A DNA stretch of 64,000 nt from Acidaminococcus sp. (GCA_019416065.1 DXYB01000001.1:62001-126000); one strand, 5' to 3'. Positions 49,695-59,038 are shown, counted from the first letter of the stretch. Notes: generated by a model from the letters alone, not told the origin. Numbers and translations: made by a program.

Positions 49695-51602
49695 TTACAG
49701 TATGTTGTTCTTATAGTCTTCGTAAAGTTTTTCCAGGACTTCCATTTTTTTATCCAGTTCCAGTTCCAAATCAGAAGCCTTGTCAAGGTCTCCCTCATGG
49801 AATGCTTTAGCGATTCGAGTAAACAGGCTGGTAGACGTATCCGTATCCTTAGCGATTTCTACCCGCATGGCTTGTACCTGCTGCCATACGCCATCATCCC
49901 AGGCTGTACTTTCTTCAGCGGCTGCTTTTTTCATGGCCACGATCTTGTCCCGGTAATTGGGAATCACGTGAGTTAACAGCTCCGTTTGCCAGCGGAGCAA
50001 AGCCCCTGCCACAAAAGATTTCAAGTACAGCGGTTTGATAATATCCCCACGGGTCAGCACAGCGACCTTTTCAGGATATAGATCAATGGCCTTGCAGTTT
50101 TCCCACACCGTCGCTGGCGGTTTGCCGAAATAGGCATCCCGTTCCTTATCGGTATAGTCTTCAAACACATCATCCTCAGAACGATATTCCCGGTCTTTTT
50201 CCAGGTAGTAGGCCTCTTCTCCAGATTTTTTGGACAGTTCCGCACACAATTCTTCGGTGCTCTTGCCGGAGCGTAAAACGGCTTCAATCCCATCCAGTGC
50301 CGCCATATAGAACCCGGCAAGGGCCATATAGGTATTGGTGAAGGGGTTGGGCGCACGCATTTCAAAACGGGTGGCTTTGGGATTATTCACATCCCGGATA
50401 AGACCTGCCAGGATGGTACGGTTCCGGGATGGCAGATCCGGGGCCTTGCCCAGGCTGGTAACGATACAAATCGGCGCTTCAAATCCAGGTTTCAGCCGTT
50501 TAAAGGCATCAATGGTGCAAGAACAGATGGGATTCAGTACTTCATAGTTTTTCAATACACCCATCAAAGCTCCATATCCTATAGCAGATAGAAAATCTTT
50601 GTGCATATCTTCTGGGCTCATCAGGTTGAAGAACTTACCATCTTTGGTTACACAACCCATACCTATATGGGTGTGTTCCCCATCACCGGCAACACCCACG
50701 ATGGGTTTTGCCAGGAAGGACACTTCCAATCCATTGGCACGGAAGATTTCTTTCACCAGATTACGTACCAGGATTTCGTTATCGGCAGCTTGTACGCCGT
50801 TGGTAGAGAACTTCCAGTCAATTTCCAGCTGTTCGTTCACGTGGGTCATATTGCCGTTCATGTCCAGCTGCCCCCGGATACCGCCCACTTCTTTATGGCC
50901 CATCTCCGGTTCCAGCCCATAAAAGCCCAGCACTTCCACGGCTTGTTCCAAGGCAGTCCGCACGTTGCCGCGGGTTCTGGCCCAGTACTGTTCCTGCATG
51001 ATCTGGGAAGAGGACAAGGCCATCGTGGATACGCTTTCTGTCGGTGTTTTAACCCAAAATTCCAATTCCGTAGCACAGGTGAAAGTCACTTTTTCAATAT
51101 CTTTCGGGCTCACCGGCAAGCCAGAAACGGAGCCGGTCTTTTTCATAGCTGCCAGCGTCGCATCTGCCACATATTCCAATGTCCTATGCAGGATATAGCG
51201 GGAATCCACAAATTCCCCGTTATGTTCCAAGAAGCAGGGGACACGCAGGGTTCCCACCATTTTCCCAGTCTCCGGGTCAATGTGTTCCAGGTTGTAATCT
51301 ACAAACCAGTTGACGGACAGATCCGCCACCATATCCACCCGGGCATCGTGTAAAGACGCTACGCCTGGCAGCACAACAGAAGATCCGTCAGTCTGGGCGG
51401 TATGGTGATACAGCATGGTATCCATATCATCTAAAAAGGCTTTGATAGGCACTTTTTCGTCCGTATCATTGCCGGCAAAGTCGATCCCCATAAAGGAAAC
51501 AAATCGGATCTCAGGATGCGCCCCCAGCAGATCTTTCAGCGTATCCGGCGTCAGTTCGCAAGGTTTAATGACATACAGTAAATCCTTTTGGTACATGGCC
51601 AT
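49695..51602 (-). CDS. Glutamine synthetase family protein (long form)
   Basis: This 635-residue protein has the glutamine synthetase catalytic domain: CATELEFWV (active-site Glu), GDGEHTHIGMGC (ATP/glutamate loop), and EMRAPNPFTNTYMALA near residue 420. Type I enzymes have about 450 residues and type III about 700. This one carries an extra C-terminal helical part (DDVFEDYTDKERDAYFG, then a Glu/Lys-rich coiled-coil end). It resembles GS copies seen in Negativicutes by memory only. ATG 51602 has AAAGGAG 7 nt upstream. Probable role: ammonia assimilation. Confidence 0.85.
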   Translation of the reverse strand: MAMYQKDLLYVIKPCELTPDTLKDLLGAHPEIRFVSFMGIDFAGNDTDEKVPIKAFLDDMDTMLYHHTAQTDGSSVVLPGVASLHDARVDMVADLSVNWFVDYNLEHIDPETGKMVGTLRVPCFLEHNGEFVDSRYILHRTLEYVADATLAAMKKTGSVSGLPVSPKDIEKVTFTCATELEFWVKTPTESVSTMALSSSQIMQEQYWARTRGNVRTALEQAVEVLGFYGLEPEMGHKEVGGIRGQLDMNGNMTHVNEQLEIDWKFSTNGVQAADNEILVRNLVKEIFRANGLEVSFLAKPIVGVAGDGEHTHIGMGCVTKDGKFFNLMSPEDMHKDFLSAIGYGALMGVLKNYEVLNPICSCTIDAFKRLKPGFEAPICIVTSLGKAPDLPSRNRTILAGLIRDVNNPKATRFEMRAPNPFTNTYMALAGFYMAALDGIEAVLRSGKSTEELCAELSKKSGEEAYYLEKDREYRSEDDVFEDYTDKERDAYFGKPPATVWENCKAIDLYPEKVAVLTRGDIIKPLYLKSFVAGALLRWQTELLTHVIPNYRDKIVAMKKAAAEESTAWDDGVWQQVQAMRVEIAKDTDTSTSLFTRIAKAFHEGDLDKASDLELELDKKMEVLEKLYEDYKNNIL

Positions 51603-51668
51603 AGTAGTGCTCCTTTCCTCTATCAGACCGTTAGTAGTAGCTATCTTATGGATCAACTACATGGGCAT

Positions 51669-51677
51669 ATTATAGCA
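51669..51677 (-). promoter_or_regulatory. Extended -10 promoter (TGCTATAAT) of the glutamine synthetase gene
   Basis: TGC plus a perfect TATAAT on the minus strand, 67 nt upstream of the ATG at 51602. Confidence 0.5.
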
Positions 51678-51849
51678 CAGGGGAATTTATTTGCCTAGAG
51701 GAAAAAGCACTTTTTTCGAATATTTTTCATGTTTATTTTTTTATTGTTCGAATTCTATCTGTTTTATCCGTAATTTTTAGAGTTTATATTGTCTTATATC
51801 GTTGTTTGTAGTTTAAACTCCGAACTTTACTAAGGTAAATTTCTTGGTT

Positions 51850-52674
51850 TCATTTGGAAAAAGACGGCGACACAATTTCAATTTCATAAAAGAGCCGGGA
51901 TATTTTTCCAATCACCCGTTTACCCGTAAGAGAAGAAGGCATCTGATTCGTAAGAACCACCAAGACATAGGGATGCTGGGGAAAAAGAAATATCCCTGCA
52001 TCATTTTCTACGCCTGCCAGATCCCCACACTTGTGGGCCAAGGGCACGTCATCCGGTAAATACCGCTGCAACCGCTCGCCTTGCTGTTGGTGCTGCAAAA
52101 GGCGCAGCATAAAAGCGCTGGCACTCTTGCTAACAAGGGCTCCTTGATAAATTCGGGTTAACAATACCCCCAAATCATCGGCGGCAATCCAGTTATCCTC
52201 TCCCCGCTTTTTTGCCGCGTCATCCATCATCTTGCGGCCAAAATGAGCCGCCCGCAGGTGGAGCACTTCTCCCAGGCGATTGACGTTTTCCCTGCCAACC
52301 AAGGTAAGTAGTTTATTGGTAGCTTCGTTATCACTTATAATGACCATCAGCGTAGCTAGTTCTTGCAGGGAAAAACGATGCCCTGCTTCCAGCTCCTTCA
52401 AGATACCATCACCGACAGTCAGGTCTTCTTTGGTAAGGAGCAGGCGGTCTGTCAGAGAATACTTCCCCGCCTCCACCTTTCGCAATAGCTCTGCCAAGAG
52501 CAAAATTTTAATGGTGCTGGCGGACAAAAATGCGCAGGCCCCGTTGTATGAGAACCTGCGCCCTTGCCTAAGGTCACGGAAACAGACGGCAATCTTGCCG
52601 CCTGTTTCTTTTTCCAGTTTTTCTATCCGCGCGGTCACCACTGCCTGTTGCCTAGGCCAATCCAGCTTTTTCAT
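51850..52674 (-). CDS. Class A beta-lactamase-fold serine hydrolase, no signal peptide
   Basis: This 274-residue protein has a class A beta-lactamase fold: the active serine in STIK (S53, K56), ISDNEATN (S114-D115-N116), and HKCG (K215-C216-G217) in place of KTG. A clear E166-type omega-loop Glu is not visible, so a penicillin-hydrolysing role is doubtful. The N-terminus (MKKLDWPRQQAVV) has no signal peptide, so it is cytoplasmic by sequence. It is the last gene of the pepV-epimerase-DUF819 operon, and a peptidase acting on imported murein peptides is a reasonable guess. Confidence 0.85.
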   Translation of the reverse strand: MKKLDWPRQQAVVTARIEKLEKETGGKIAVCFRDLRQGRRFSYNGACAFLSASTIKILLLAELLRKVEAGKYSLTDRLLLTKEDLTVGDGILKELEAGHRFSLQELATLMVIISDNEATNKLLTLVGRENVNRLGEVLHLRAAHFGRKMMDDAAKKRGEDNWIAADDLGVLLTRIYQGALVSKSASAFMLRLLQHQQQGERLQRYLPDDVPLAHKCGDLAGVENDAGIFLFPQHPYVLVVLTNQMPSSLTGKRVIGKISRLFYEIEIVSPSFSK

Positions 52675-52711
52675 ACAGCCTCCTACCTATCAAACAGTGC
52701 GAAACTCACGC

Positions 52712-53893
52712 TTATGCCATCAGTTTCAGCACATAGCCGCAAATTAGTCCGGCAAAATTTCCGATGGCAGCTCCCAAAACGCCCATGAGAACCCCAATCC
52801 CGGCATAGGAAGCATCATAGGCACTAGCAACAATCGGGGCAGACGCAGCACCGCCGATATTGGCTAGAGAAGCCGTGGAAACCATGCACAAATCCCAGTG
52901 AAACATCTTGCTGAGAACAAACATCAGCACCACATGGACCACCAGGATAAAGAAACCATACACCACCCACATAGGCGCAGCCAATAGATCCGTTACGCTG
53001 GCCGTAGACGCTAAGAGCGAAACAACAGCATACAAATACACGTTAGAAAGTTCTTCTACCGCAGGAACCCGTCCCAGCGGCGTCATAGCGCAAATCAGCC
53101 CTAGGATGGTCACAAAAACCGTGGTCATAGTGCCTTTATCAAACATGGCAAGCCCTACCCCTTTAAGCATGGTATTTAAGCTGCCGCCTACTTGCTGGGA
53201 AATAGCGGATACCAAAAGAGAAATCCCAATGAGGAAAATCCAGTCTGCCGCTGAGGCAGAACGTTTTTCCTTGGCAACTTCAGCTGCTGCCGCATCGGCT
53301 ACGGCCTGCAGTTTGCTGGTATCTGCCTTCACGGCATCATTCCACTTTTTAGAATAGCGCACCATAAGCAGCAGCAGCGCAATCCATACAGAATAGCATA
53401 CGGTATCAAGTGCCAACGCACAGCTATAAGCGCCTGCGTCCACCGGAAGTGCTGCCTGCATGGCGGCCATATTGGCACTACCGCCCACCCAGGAAGCATA
53501 GAGGGCCGCTACCGCGCCCCAGGTATCCTTGCCCAGGAATCCTTTAAAGATAGGATAGCCGATAACAAAACCGGCAAACAAGGTAATGGAGCAGCCCAGA
53601 AAAATAGCCACCATTCGTCCGCCCAGTTTAGCCAATTTGCGGAAATCGCAGCGCAGCAGCATCACAAAAATCATGGCATATAAAAGATTATTCTTTAAAA
53701 CGCCGTACGCTGCAGATACTCCCTTGGACTGGTACAGACCCAGTGTACAAAAAATCATATTCAATACGTAGATCCACACCAAAGGCGGCACGATATTAAA
53801 AATTTTCCATTTGGAATACTTTTCTAAGGCCAATAACCCACCGGCCAGAAACATTAAAAAGGCAATATAGGTAAATCCATTGGTAATGACCAT
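52712..53893 (-). CDS. DUF819 family membrane protein
   Basis: This 393-residue polytopic protein has about ten membrane segments, a long Lys/Ala-rich cytoplasmic loop near 190-215 (WNDAVKADTSKLQAV...), and the DUF819 patterns ALYASWVGGSANMAAMQ and ASLANIGGAASAPIVA. These paired Gly/Ala motifs in discontinuous helices suggest a transporter. No substrate is established for the family. Being between pepV/epimerase and a serine hydrolase, a dipeptide or murein-peptide carrier is the best guess. ATG with AGGGGAGAGG upstream. Confidence 0.88.
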   Translation of the reverse strand: MVITNGFTYIAFLMFLAGGLLALEKYSKWKIFNIVPPLVWIYVLNMIFCTLGLYQSKGVSAAYGVLKNNLLYAMIFVMLLRCDFRKLAKLGGRMVAIFLGCSITLFAGFVIGYPIFKGFLGKDTWGAVAALYASWVGGSANMAAMQAALPVDAGAYSCALALDTVCYSVWIALLLLMVRYSKKWNDAVKADTSKLQAVADAAAAEVAKEKRSASAADWIFLIGISLLVSAISQQVGGSLNTMLKGVGLAMFDKGTMTTVFVTILGLICAMTPLGRVPAVEELSNVYLYAVVSLLASTASVTDLLAAPMWVVYGFFILVVHVVLMFVLSKMFHWDLCMVSTASLANIGGAASAPIVASAYDASYAGIGVLMGVLGAAIGNFAGLICGYVLKLMA

Positions 53894-53920
53894 CTTCCTC
53901 TCCCCTTTCCTTAGATGGTT

Positions 53921-55018
53921 CTACTCTTCGTCCAGATACCGGATTCCCTGGATGCCGGTGACACCTAGGCCCGGTGCATCGCTGACAGTAATGGTTTTTT
54001 CGTTAAAAATGGCGCCGCCCTGCACAGGATCTTCGGAGCACAATACAGGGCCGTCCAAATCCACTTTGGTAATGATGCTCCGGGCACAGGCCAGATGAAC
54101 GGCAGCGTTCACGCTGACCTTCGCTTCCAGCATGCAACCGATCATGCACTCCACACCACAGACTTCTGCCAGTGTGGCAATTTTCAAAGCGTTCGTCAGC
54201 CCGCCACACTTCATCAATTTGATATTAATCAAATCCGCCGCTCTGCGTTGCACGACTTCCAGGGCATCTTCCACGGAAAATACGCTTTCGTCCGCAAGTA
54301 CCGGCACATAGGAGCGCTCTGTCACATATTTCAGTCCCTCTAGGTCACGGGCAGGGACGGGTTGCTCCACCAGTTCAATATCCAGGCCTTGTTCCTGCAT
54401 CTGGTTTAATAACCGCACCGCTTGTTTGGGATTCCAGGCTTGGTTGGCATCAATCCGGATGCGAACATTCGCTCCTACGGCCTTTCGCACTGCTGCAAGC
54501 CTTGCCACATCAAGGGCGGGATCTACTCCCACCTTGACTTTCAGTGTATCATAACCCCGTTTTACAGCGGTAATGGCATCTTTTGCCATTTCTTCTGGTG
54601 CATTAACACTGATGGTCAAATCCGTAACGATCTGATTCCGAGAGCCGCCCAACATTTTGTACACAGGAATTCCGTAATGCTTCCCGTACAAATCCCACAG
54701 GGCAATATCCGCCGCCGCTTTGGCTGAGCTATTATGCACCAGGGATTTCTGCACGTCCCTGGTCAAAGTCTCAAATTCATCCACATCCCGGCCCAGCAAG
54801 GTTTTGTTAAGATGGTCCTGAAAAGCGCCCAAGATGGCCCCTGTAGTGTCCCCAGTGATGACACCAGTAGGAGGCGCCTCCCCAAAGCCCACTTCTCCAG
54901 AATCCGTATGGATTTCCACAATCACATCTTCCACACTGTCCACCCGCCGCAGGGCCGTTTTAAACGGCACCCGCAGCGGAACAGAAATGCGTCCCAGACG
55001 CACTTTGGTAATTTTCAT
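53921..55018 (-). CDS. Dipeptide epimerase (L-Ala-D/L-Glu type), enolase superfamily
   Basis: This 365-residue enolase-superfamily enzyme inverts the second residue of dipeptides, typically L-Ala-D-Glu from peptidoglycan. The catalytic lysines K160/K162 (KVKVG) and K267 (INIKLMKCGG) and metal ligands D190, E218 and D243 are all at the expected places. The DES and C-terminal MIGCMLEAKVSVNAA patterns fit the L-Ala-D/L-Glu group. It lies between pepV (15 nt upstream) and DUF819, so it probably makes L,L-dipeptides that PepV can cut. Confidence 0.92.
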   Translation of the reverse strand: MKITKVRLGRISVPLRVPFKTALRRVDSVEDVIVEIHTDSGEVGFGEAPPTGVITGDTTGAILGAFQDHLNKTLLGRDVDEFETLTRDVQKSLVHNSSAKAAADIALWDLYGKHYGIPVYKMLGGSRNQIVTDLTISVNAPEEMAKDAITAVKRGYDTLKVKVGVDPALDVARLAAVRKAVGANVRIRIDANQAWNPKQAVRLLNQMQEQGLDIELVEQPVPARDLEGLKYVTERSYVPVLADESVFSVEDALEVVQRRAADLINIKLMKCGGLTNALKIATLAEVCGVECMIGCMLEAKVSVNAAVHLACARSIITKVDLDGPVLCSEDPVQGGAIFNEKTITVSDAPGLGVTGIQGIRYLDEE

Positions 55019-55033
55019 GGTATGCCTTCTTCC

Positions 55034-56416
55034 TTATGCTCCGGCTAAGCGCCGCAAGGTTTCTGCATAAATCTTGGCATTTAACACCATTTTGTCGATT
55101 TCCCAGTATTCATTGGGGAGATGTTCCCGCACTTCGTCTCCCGGGAAAATCGGGCCAAAAGCAACAATATTGGGAATGGATTTGGCATAGGTGCCGCCGC
55201 CGATACAAATGGTTTCCGGTTTAAATTCCGTCATTTCCCCGTACACGCTTAGCATGGTCTGGATATAATCGGTTTTAGGATCAATGAACAGGGCCGTATT
55301 GTGTTTTTCTTCCAGTTTGCTAAATCCGGCTTTAGCAAAAGCAGCATCCAGCTTCGGGGCGCAGTCTTCGTAGTGCTTTGTCACGGGGTAACGGTAGTTG
55401 ATTTTTAGAGTCAACTTCTTGGCATCGCCAAAAATCACACCCACGTTAAAGGAAAGCTTTCCGGAAGCTTTATCTTCCAAGCAGATTCCCAAAGATTCCC
55501 CGTGGACTTCCAGGCCGATACGGTCGCCCAGGAAGGTCAACGTGTCCTTTATTTCCCCGGACAGCGGCAACTTAGACAAAAATTGCACCAAACGACCAAT
55601 GGCATTTTCTCCTAGTTCTGGATGGGCGCCATGGGCCTGCACGCCGGTGGCTTTCACAATAAGACCGGGCGCAGCGATTTGCACTGTGACTTTTGGATCG
55701 CTGTCGCCAAATTCTCTAGCAAGGGCCTTAGCCATTGTCCCATCACAGGAAAGTTCTGCCGTTGCCAGTGCCGGCACCACATTAAAGGCACTGCCGCCAG
55801 AAATTTTAACCAGTTGCAGAGATCCACTTTGGGCATAGTTTTTTTCGTAGACCACATTGATAATACCTTTTTCCCCATTGATCACCGGATATTCCCCATC
55901 GGGGGTAAAGCCGCATACAGGAATTTCTCCTCCGGTATCCAGATAATGTTTCATATCCAGGCTGCCCGTCTCTTCATTGGTACCGAACAAAATCCGGATC
56001 CGTTTCTTCAGGGGAATTCCGCTATCCTTAATAGCCTTTAGCGCATACAAGGCAGATGTAACAGGCCCCTTGTCATCCATGGTTCCCCGTCCAAATACAT
56101 TTTTTCCATCCGTATCCCCGCTAAAGGGATCTTTTGTCCAGCCATCTCCTGCCGGCACTACATCCAAATGCCCCAGGACGCCCACCATGGTAGGCCCTTC
56201 GCCATATTCGCACCAACCCATGTAATTATCCACGTTCTGGGTGCGAAATCCCATGGCTTCTGCCTGTTGCAGCATATAGGCCAGGCATTCTGCCGGTCCT
56301 CTGCCAAAGGGAAATCCCGGTTCCGCGGCTGCTTCCACACTGTTGATTTTCACAGCCCCTTGCAGAGTTTTTACCATGTCTTCCCGGCTGGCGTCTACCA
56401 AAGCTTCCAAATTCAT
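55034..56416 (-). CDS. pepV: Dipeptidase PepV
   Basis: This 461-residue M20-family dinuclear zinc dipeptidase has GHLDVVPAGDGW (His/Asp ligands), RGTMDDKGP and GTNEETGSLD, all as in PepV of lactobacilli. A long lid domain sits in the middle. The frame opens at 56440, but ATG 56416 with GGGAGGAG 8 nt upstream is chosen. First gene of the pepV-epimerase-DUF819-serine hydrolase operon, with a 100-nt leader and hairpin. Confidence 0.93.
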   Translation of the reverse strand: MNLEALVDASREDMVKTLQGAVKINSVEAAAEPGFPFGRGPAECLAYMLQQAEAMGFRTQNVDNYMGWCEYGEGPTMVGVLGHLDVVPAGDGWTKDPFSGDTDGKNVFGRGTMDDKGPVTSALYALKAIKDSGIPLKKRIRILFGTNEETGSLDMKHYLDTGGEIPVCGFTPDGEYPVINGEKGIINVVYEKNYAQSGSLQLVKISGGSAFNVVPALATAELSCDGTMAKALAREFGDSDPKVTVQIAAPGLIVKATGVQAHGAHPELGENAIGRLVQFLSKLPLSGEIKDTLTFLGDRIGLEVHGESLGICLEDKASGKLSFNVGVIFGDAKKLTLKINYRYPVTKHYEDCAPKLDAAFAKAGFSKLEEKHNTALFIDPKTDYIQTMLSVYGEMTEFKPETICIGGGTYAKSIPNIVAFGPIFPGDEVREHLPNEYWEIDKMVLNAKIYAETLRRLAGA

Positions 56417-56440
56417 GAAAATCTCCTCCCTTCCATACAA

Positions 56441-56494
56441 AAAGACCCTCCTTCAAACGCAGAGGCTTCCCCTCTCCGCTGCCGCAGGGTCTTT
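56441..56494 (-). terminator. Terminator-like hairpin in the pepV leader
   Basis: AAAGACCCT and AGGGTCTTT arms enclose an inner GCAGCGGAGAGG-type stem with CCTCTGCG, followed by TTG on the minus strand after a T5. It ends 25 nt upstream of the pepV ATG and lies beyond the promoter at 56548-56577. Confidence 0.7.
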
Positions 56495-56547
56495 AGGTCT
56501 CCGCCTTTGCAGAAAATCCTATGTTGAAAATAACGCTTTACTGTTTC

Positions 56548-56577
56548 AGTGTACACTATGCTTTTGCCGTCTGTCAA
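56548..56577 (-). promoter_or_regulatory. pepV: Promoter of pepV
   Basis: TTGACA (56572-56577), an 18-bp spacer and TACACT (56548-56553) on the minus strand, downstream of the PAP2 stop. Confidence 0.65.
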
Positions 56578-56601
56578 TTTATTTTTGGCCTTTTTGCCGC
56601 G

Positions 56602-57117
56602 TCAGACAACCCACAAAATCAGACCGCATAAAACACCAATGTCAAAACCAGCCGCCACATCACTGGGATAATGGACCCCAGCAAGGACCCGGGTCACACC
56701 GCTGAGCAAGCTGCAAGAAAGACAGGCTACGCCTAGTTGTGGCTGCACATACAGCCAGCACATGCTAATTAATGCTGCAGAAAATACATGACGACTGGGC
56801 ATGGATTCTCCCTTTTTATGGCGGGGGAGCAGCGGCACAATCCCATGGGACTCATAGGGACGGGGCCGGTTAATTTTGTGCCGAAACACAGACAGCACAA
56901 AAAAAGACAAGGCCGGCACCAAAAGGAGCTTTAAGAATACTGGCGTCAAAAAGGAAGCTCCCCAACGATACGTCCGAAAAAGCAAATAAGGATACAGCAG
57001 ATACATGAGCGCCACCAGTAGCCCATTTAGTAGTTTAAGTGCCAGGATCCGTCCTGGATGCCCTACAAAAGGCCGGGTAATCCGCTGGTAAAATGGCGCA
57101 TAGTTTTTTTCATTCAT
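56602..57117 (-). CDS. PAP2 family phosphatase
   Basis: This 171-residue membrane phosphatase has the three PAP2 motifs: KINRPRPYE, SMPSRHVFSA and the HYPSDVAAGFD end, with four to five membrane helices. Members remove pyrophosphate from undecaprenyl-PP or phosphate from phosphatidate; neither is proven here. ATG 57117 lies within the end of dusB (8-nt overlap) with GGAGG upstream; the open frame reaching to 57264 is not needed. Confidence 0.9.
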   Translation of the reverse strand: MNEKNYAPFYQRITRPFVGHPGRILALKLLNGLLVALMYLLYPYLLFRTYRWGASFLTPVFLKLLLVPALSFFVLSVFRHKINRPRPYESHGIVPLLPRHKKGESMPSRHVFSAALISMCWLYVQPQLGVACLSCSLLSGVTRVLAGVHYPSDVAAGFDIGVLCGLILWVV

Positions 57118-58084
57118 GCCCTGCCTCCAGCTCTTTTTCATAGGTATCCAGGATCTGCAAAAATTGAGTTGCACTTCCTGCCTGATTGATGGCATTGCGA
57201 TAATGGGCACTATGGGGCAGTCCCGTAAAGTAGCAGGCCCCATGATGGCGCATTTCCCGCACACCCACGGATTCCCCTTTAAAGGCCATCAAATCCTGCA
57301 AGTGCCGCCGCACCGTACAAAACCGTTCCGAAATAGAAACCGGGGGAATCTCCTTGCCTTGAAGAACCGCCTTAATTTCCTGGAATATCCAGGGATTGCC
57401 CTGGGCACCCCTGGCCACCATGATCCCGTCACAGCCGGTTTGCTGCACAAGTGCCAGCGCATCTTTGCCTGAAAACACATCCCCGTTGCCAATAACAGGG
57501 ATAGTGACCGCATGCTTGACCTGACGGATACAATTCCAGTCCGCCTTGCCGCTGTATAACTGTCCCCGTGTGCGGCCATGCACAGCCACAGCGGCCACTC
57601 CTGCCTTTTCTGCTAAACAAGCAATTTCTACGGCATTTTTGTGGGCATCATCCCAGCCAGAACGAAATTTTACCGTTACAGGAATATCCACCGCATCCAC
57701 CATGGCACACAGACAGGCATAGGCCCTGGCTGGATCCTTCATCAGGGCAGAGCCTTCCCCATTGCTGACAACTTTATGCACGGGGCACCCCATATTAAAA
57801 TCAAGCGCATCGGCACCAGCTTCTTCTACGATCTTCGCAGCACGGGCCAATTCTTCCGGCACAGAACCAAAAAGCTGCACGGAAACTGGCCGCTCCTCCG
57901 GAGCAAGCCGAAGCATAGAAAAAGTCTTTTCATTTTTGTACAAGAGCGCTTTGGCACTGACCATCTCCGACACCACCAGATCCGCCCCCATTTCTCGGCA
58001 CAGTACCCGAAACGGCTGGTCCGTTACACCAGCCATGGGACCAAGGATCACCGGCTGTTTGCTAAAAAAATCCCGTTGCAGCAT
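57110..58084 (-). CDS. dusB: tRNA-dihydrouridine synthase DusB
   Basis: This 324-residue FMN enzyme reduces uridines of the tRNA D-loop. The TIM barrel starts LGPMAGVTDQPFR, the catalytic cysteine C100 is in DFNMGCPVHKV, and GNGDVFSGKDAL and VARGAQGNPW form the flavin phosphate site. The length and motif fit DusB. The open frame begins at 58390 inside coaX; ATG 58084 (MLQRDFF) is the start, with AAAGGAG 13 nt upstream. Confidence 0.94.
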   Translation of the reverse strand: MLQRDFFSKQPVILGPMAGVTDQPFRVLCREMGADLVVSEMVSAKALLYKNEKTFSMLRLAPEERPVSVQLFGSVPEELARAAKIVEEAGADALDFNMGCPVHKVVSNGEGSALMKDPARAYACLCAMVDAVDIPVTVKFRSGWDDAHKNAVEIACLAEKAGVAAVAVHGRTRGQLYSGKADWNCIRQVKHAVTIPVIGNGDVFSGKDALALVQQTGCDGIMVARGAQGNPWIFQEIKAVLQGKEIPPVSISERFCTVRRHLQDLMAFKGESVGVREMRHHGACYFTGLPHSAHYRNAINQAGSATQFLQILDTYEKELEAGHE

Positions 58085-58158
58085 ATATTTTCTCGTTCTC
58101 CTTTTTCTATCAGTGCCAAAAAAACAGGAAGCAGCACGCCGTCTGCCTCCCATTTGCG

Positions 58159-58935
58159 TTATTGCTTTTTGTTCATGGCGTAGAGGATCTGCAGTCCTTC
58201 CAATGTGAGGGACGGTTCCACCACATCCACCAGATTGGATTCCGAGGCCATCAGCCGTCCAAATCCACCGGTTGCGATGACAAAGGCCTGGTTGTTCAAT
58301 TCTTTTTTCATCCGGGTAATAATGCCATCCATTTGCCCCACAAAGCCGAAAATCACGCCGCTGCGCATGGCATGCACCGTATCCCGACAAATCGTCTTAG
58401 GCGGCTTAATCAGCTCAATCCGGGGCAATTTGGCAGCTTTCTGGAACAGGGCTTCGGTAGAAATCCCGATGCCCGGGGCAATGGCCCCACCCAGGTATTC
58501 CCCGTCCGGGGTTAGTGCACAGAACGTGGTTGCTGTACCAAAATCGATGATAATCAAATTGCCCTTATCTTTGTACAACTGATGGGCTGCCGCGGCATTC
58601 ACAATCCGATCCGCTCCCAGTTGGTTGGGATCATCATAATCTAGTTTCAGTCCGGTTTTAATCTGACTGGTCACCACAAAAGGCGTAATGTTAAAGTACC
58701 GTTTGCACATGTTGCAAAGGGGCACCAATAGCGGCGGTACCACTGTGGAAATGATGATATCTTCAATATCCTTCATATCCATACCACTGTAGGCAAACAT
58801 ACTTCCCAGAACAATGCCAAATTCGTCACTGGTCCGGGACCGGCTGCTGGATAATCTCCAGTGTGCCTGCCACTCTTTCCCGTCATACACACCAACCACA
58901 ATGTTGGTGTTGCCAACATCCATCGCCATTAACAT
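58159..58935 (-). CDS. coaX: Type III pantothenate kinase
   Basis: This 258-residue kinase starts CoA synthesis from pantothenate. It is an ASKHA-fold enzyme: MAMDVGNTNIVVGVY at the start, LGADRIVNAAAA in the middle and IIDFGTATTFC with the P-loop-like GT. Three in-frame ATGs lie close together; AGGAGG sits 10 nt before ATG 58935, which is chosen over 58944 (1 nt from the site). It is the usual neighbour of dusB and ftsH. Confidence 0.94.
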   Translation of the reverse strand: MLMAMDVGNTNIVVGVYDGKEWQAHWRLSSSRSRTSDEFGIVLGSMFAYSGMDMKDIEDIIISTVVPPLLVPLCNMCKRYFNITPFVVTSQIKTGLKLDYDDPNQLGADRIVNAAAAHQLYKDKGNLIIIDFGTATTFCALTPDGEYLGGAIAPGIGISTEALFQKAAKLPRIELIKPPKTICRDTVHAMRSGVIFGFVGQMDGIITRMKKELNNQAFVIATGGFGRLMASESNLVDVVEPSLTLEGLQILYAMNKKQ

Positions 58936-59038
58936 GGGCTGCATTCCTCCTGAAAATTGTATTCCGTTTTGTCCGTTCCCTTGTTCAGCAGGCTCTCACC
59001 GGTTCTTCCTGCGTCTTGGAGCAGACCCGATTGCCTTA

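Noticed and set aside
51703..51766. Two TTCGAA sites in the AT-rich gap above the glutamine synthetase gene
   Set aside because: Short palindromes near 51714 and 51748 in AT-rich DNA; too common to claim an operator.
51850..52674. Antibiotic-resistance beta-lactamase
   Set aside because: No signal peptide, no clear omega-loop Glu and KCG in place of KTG make penicillin hydrolysis unlikely.
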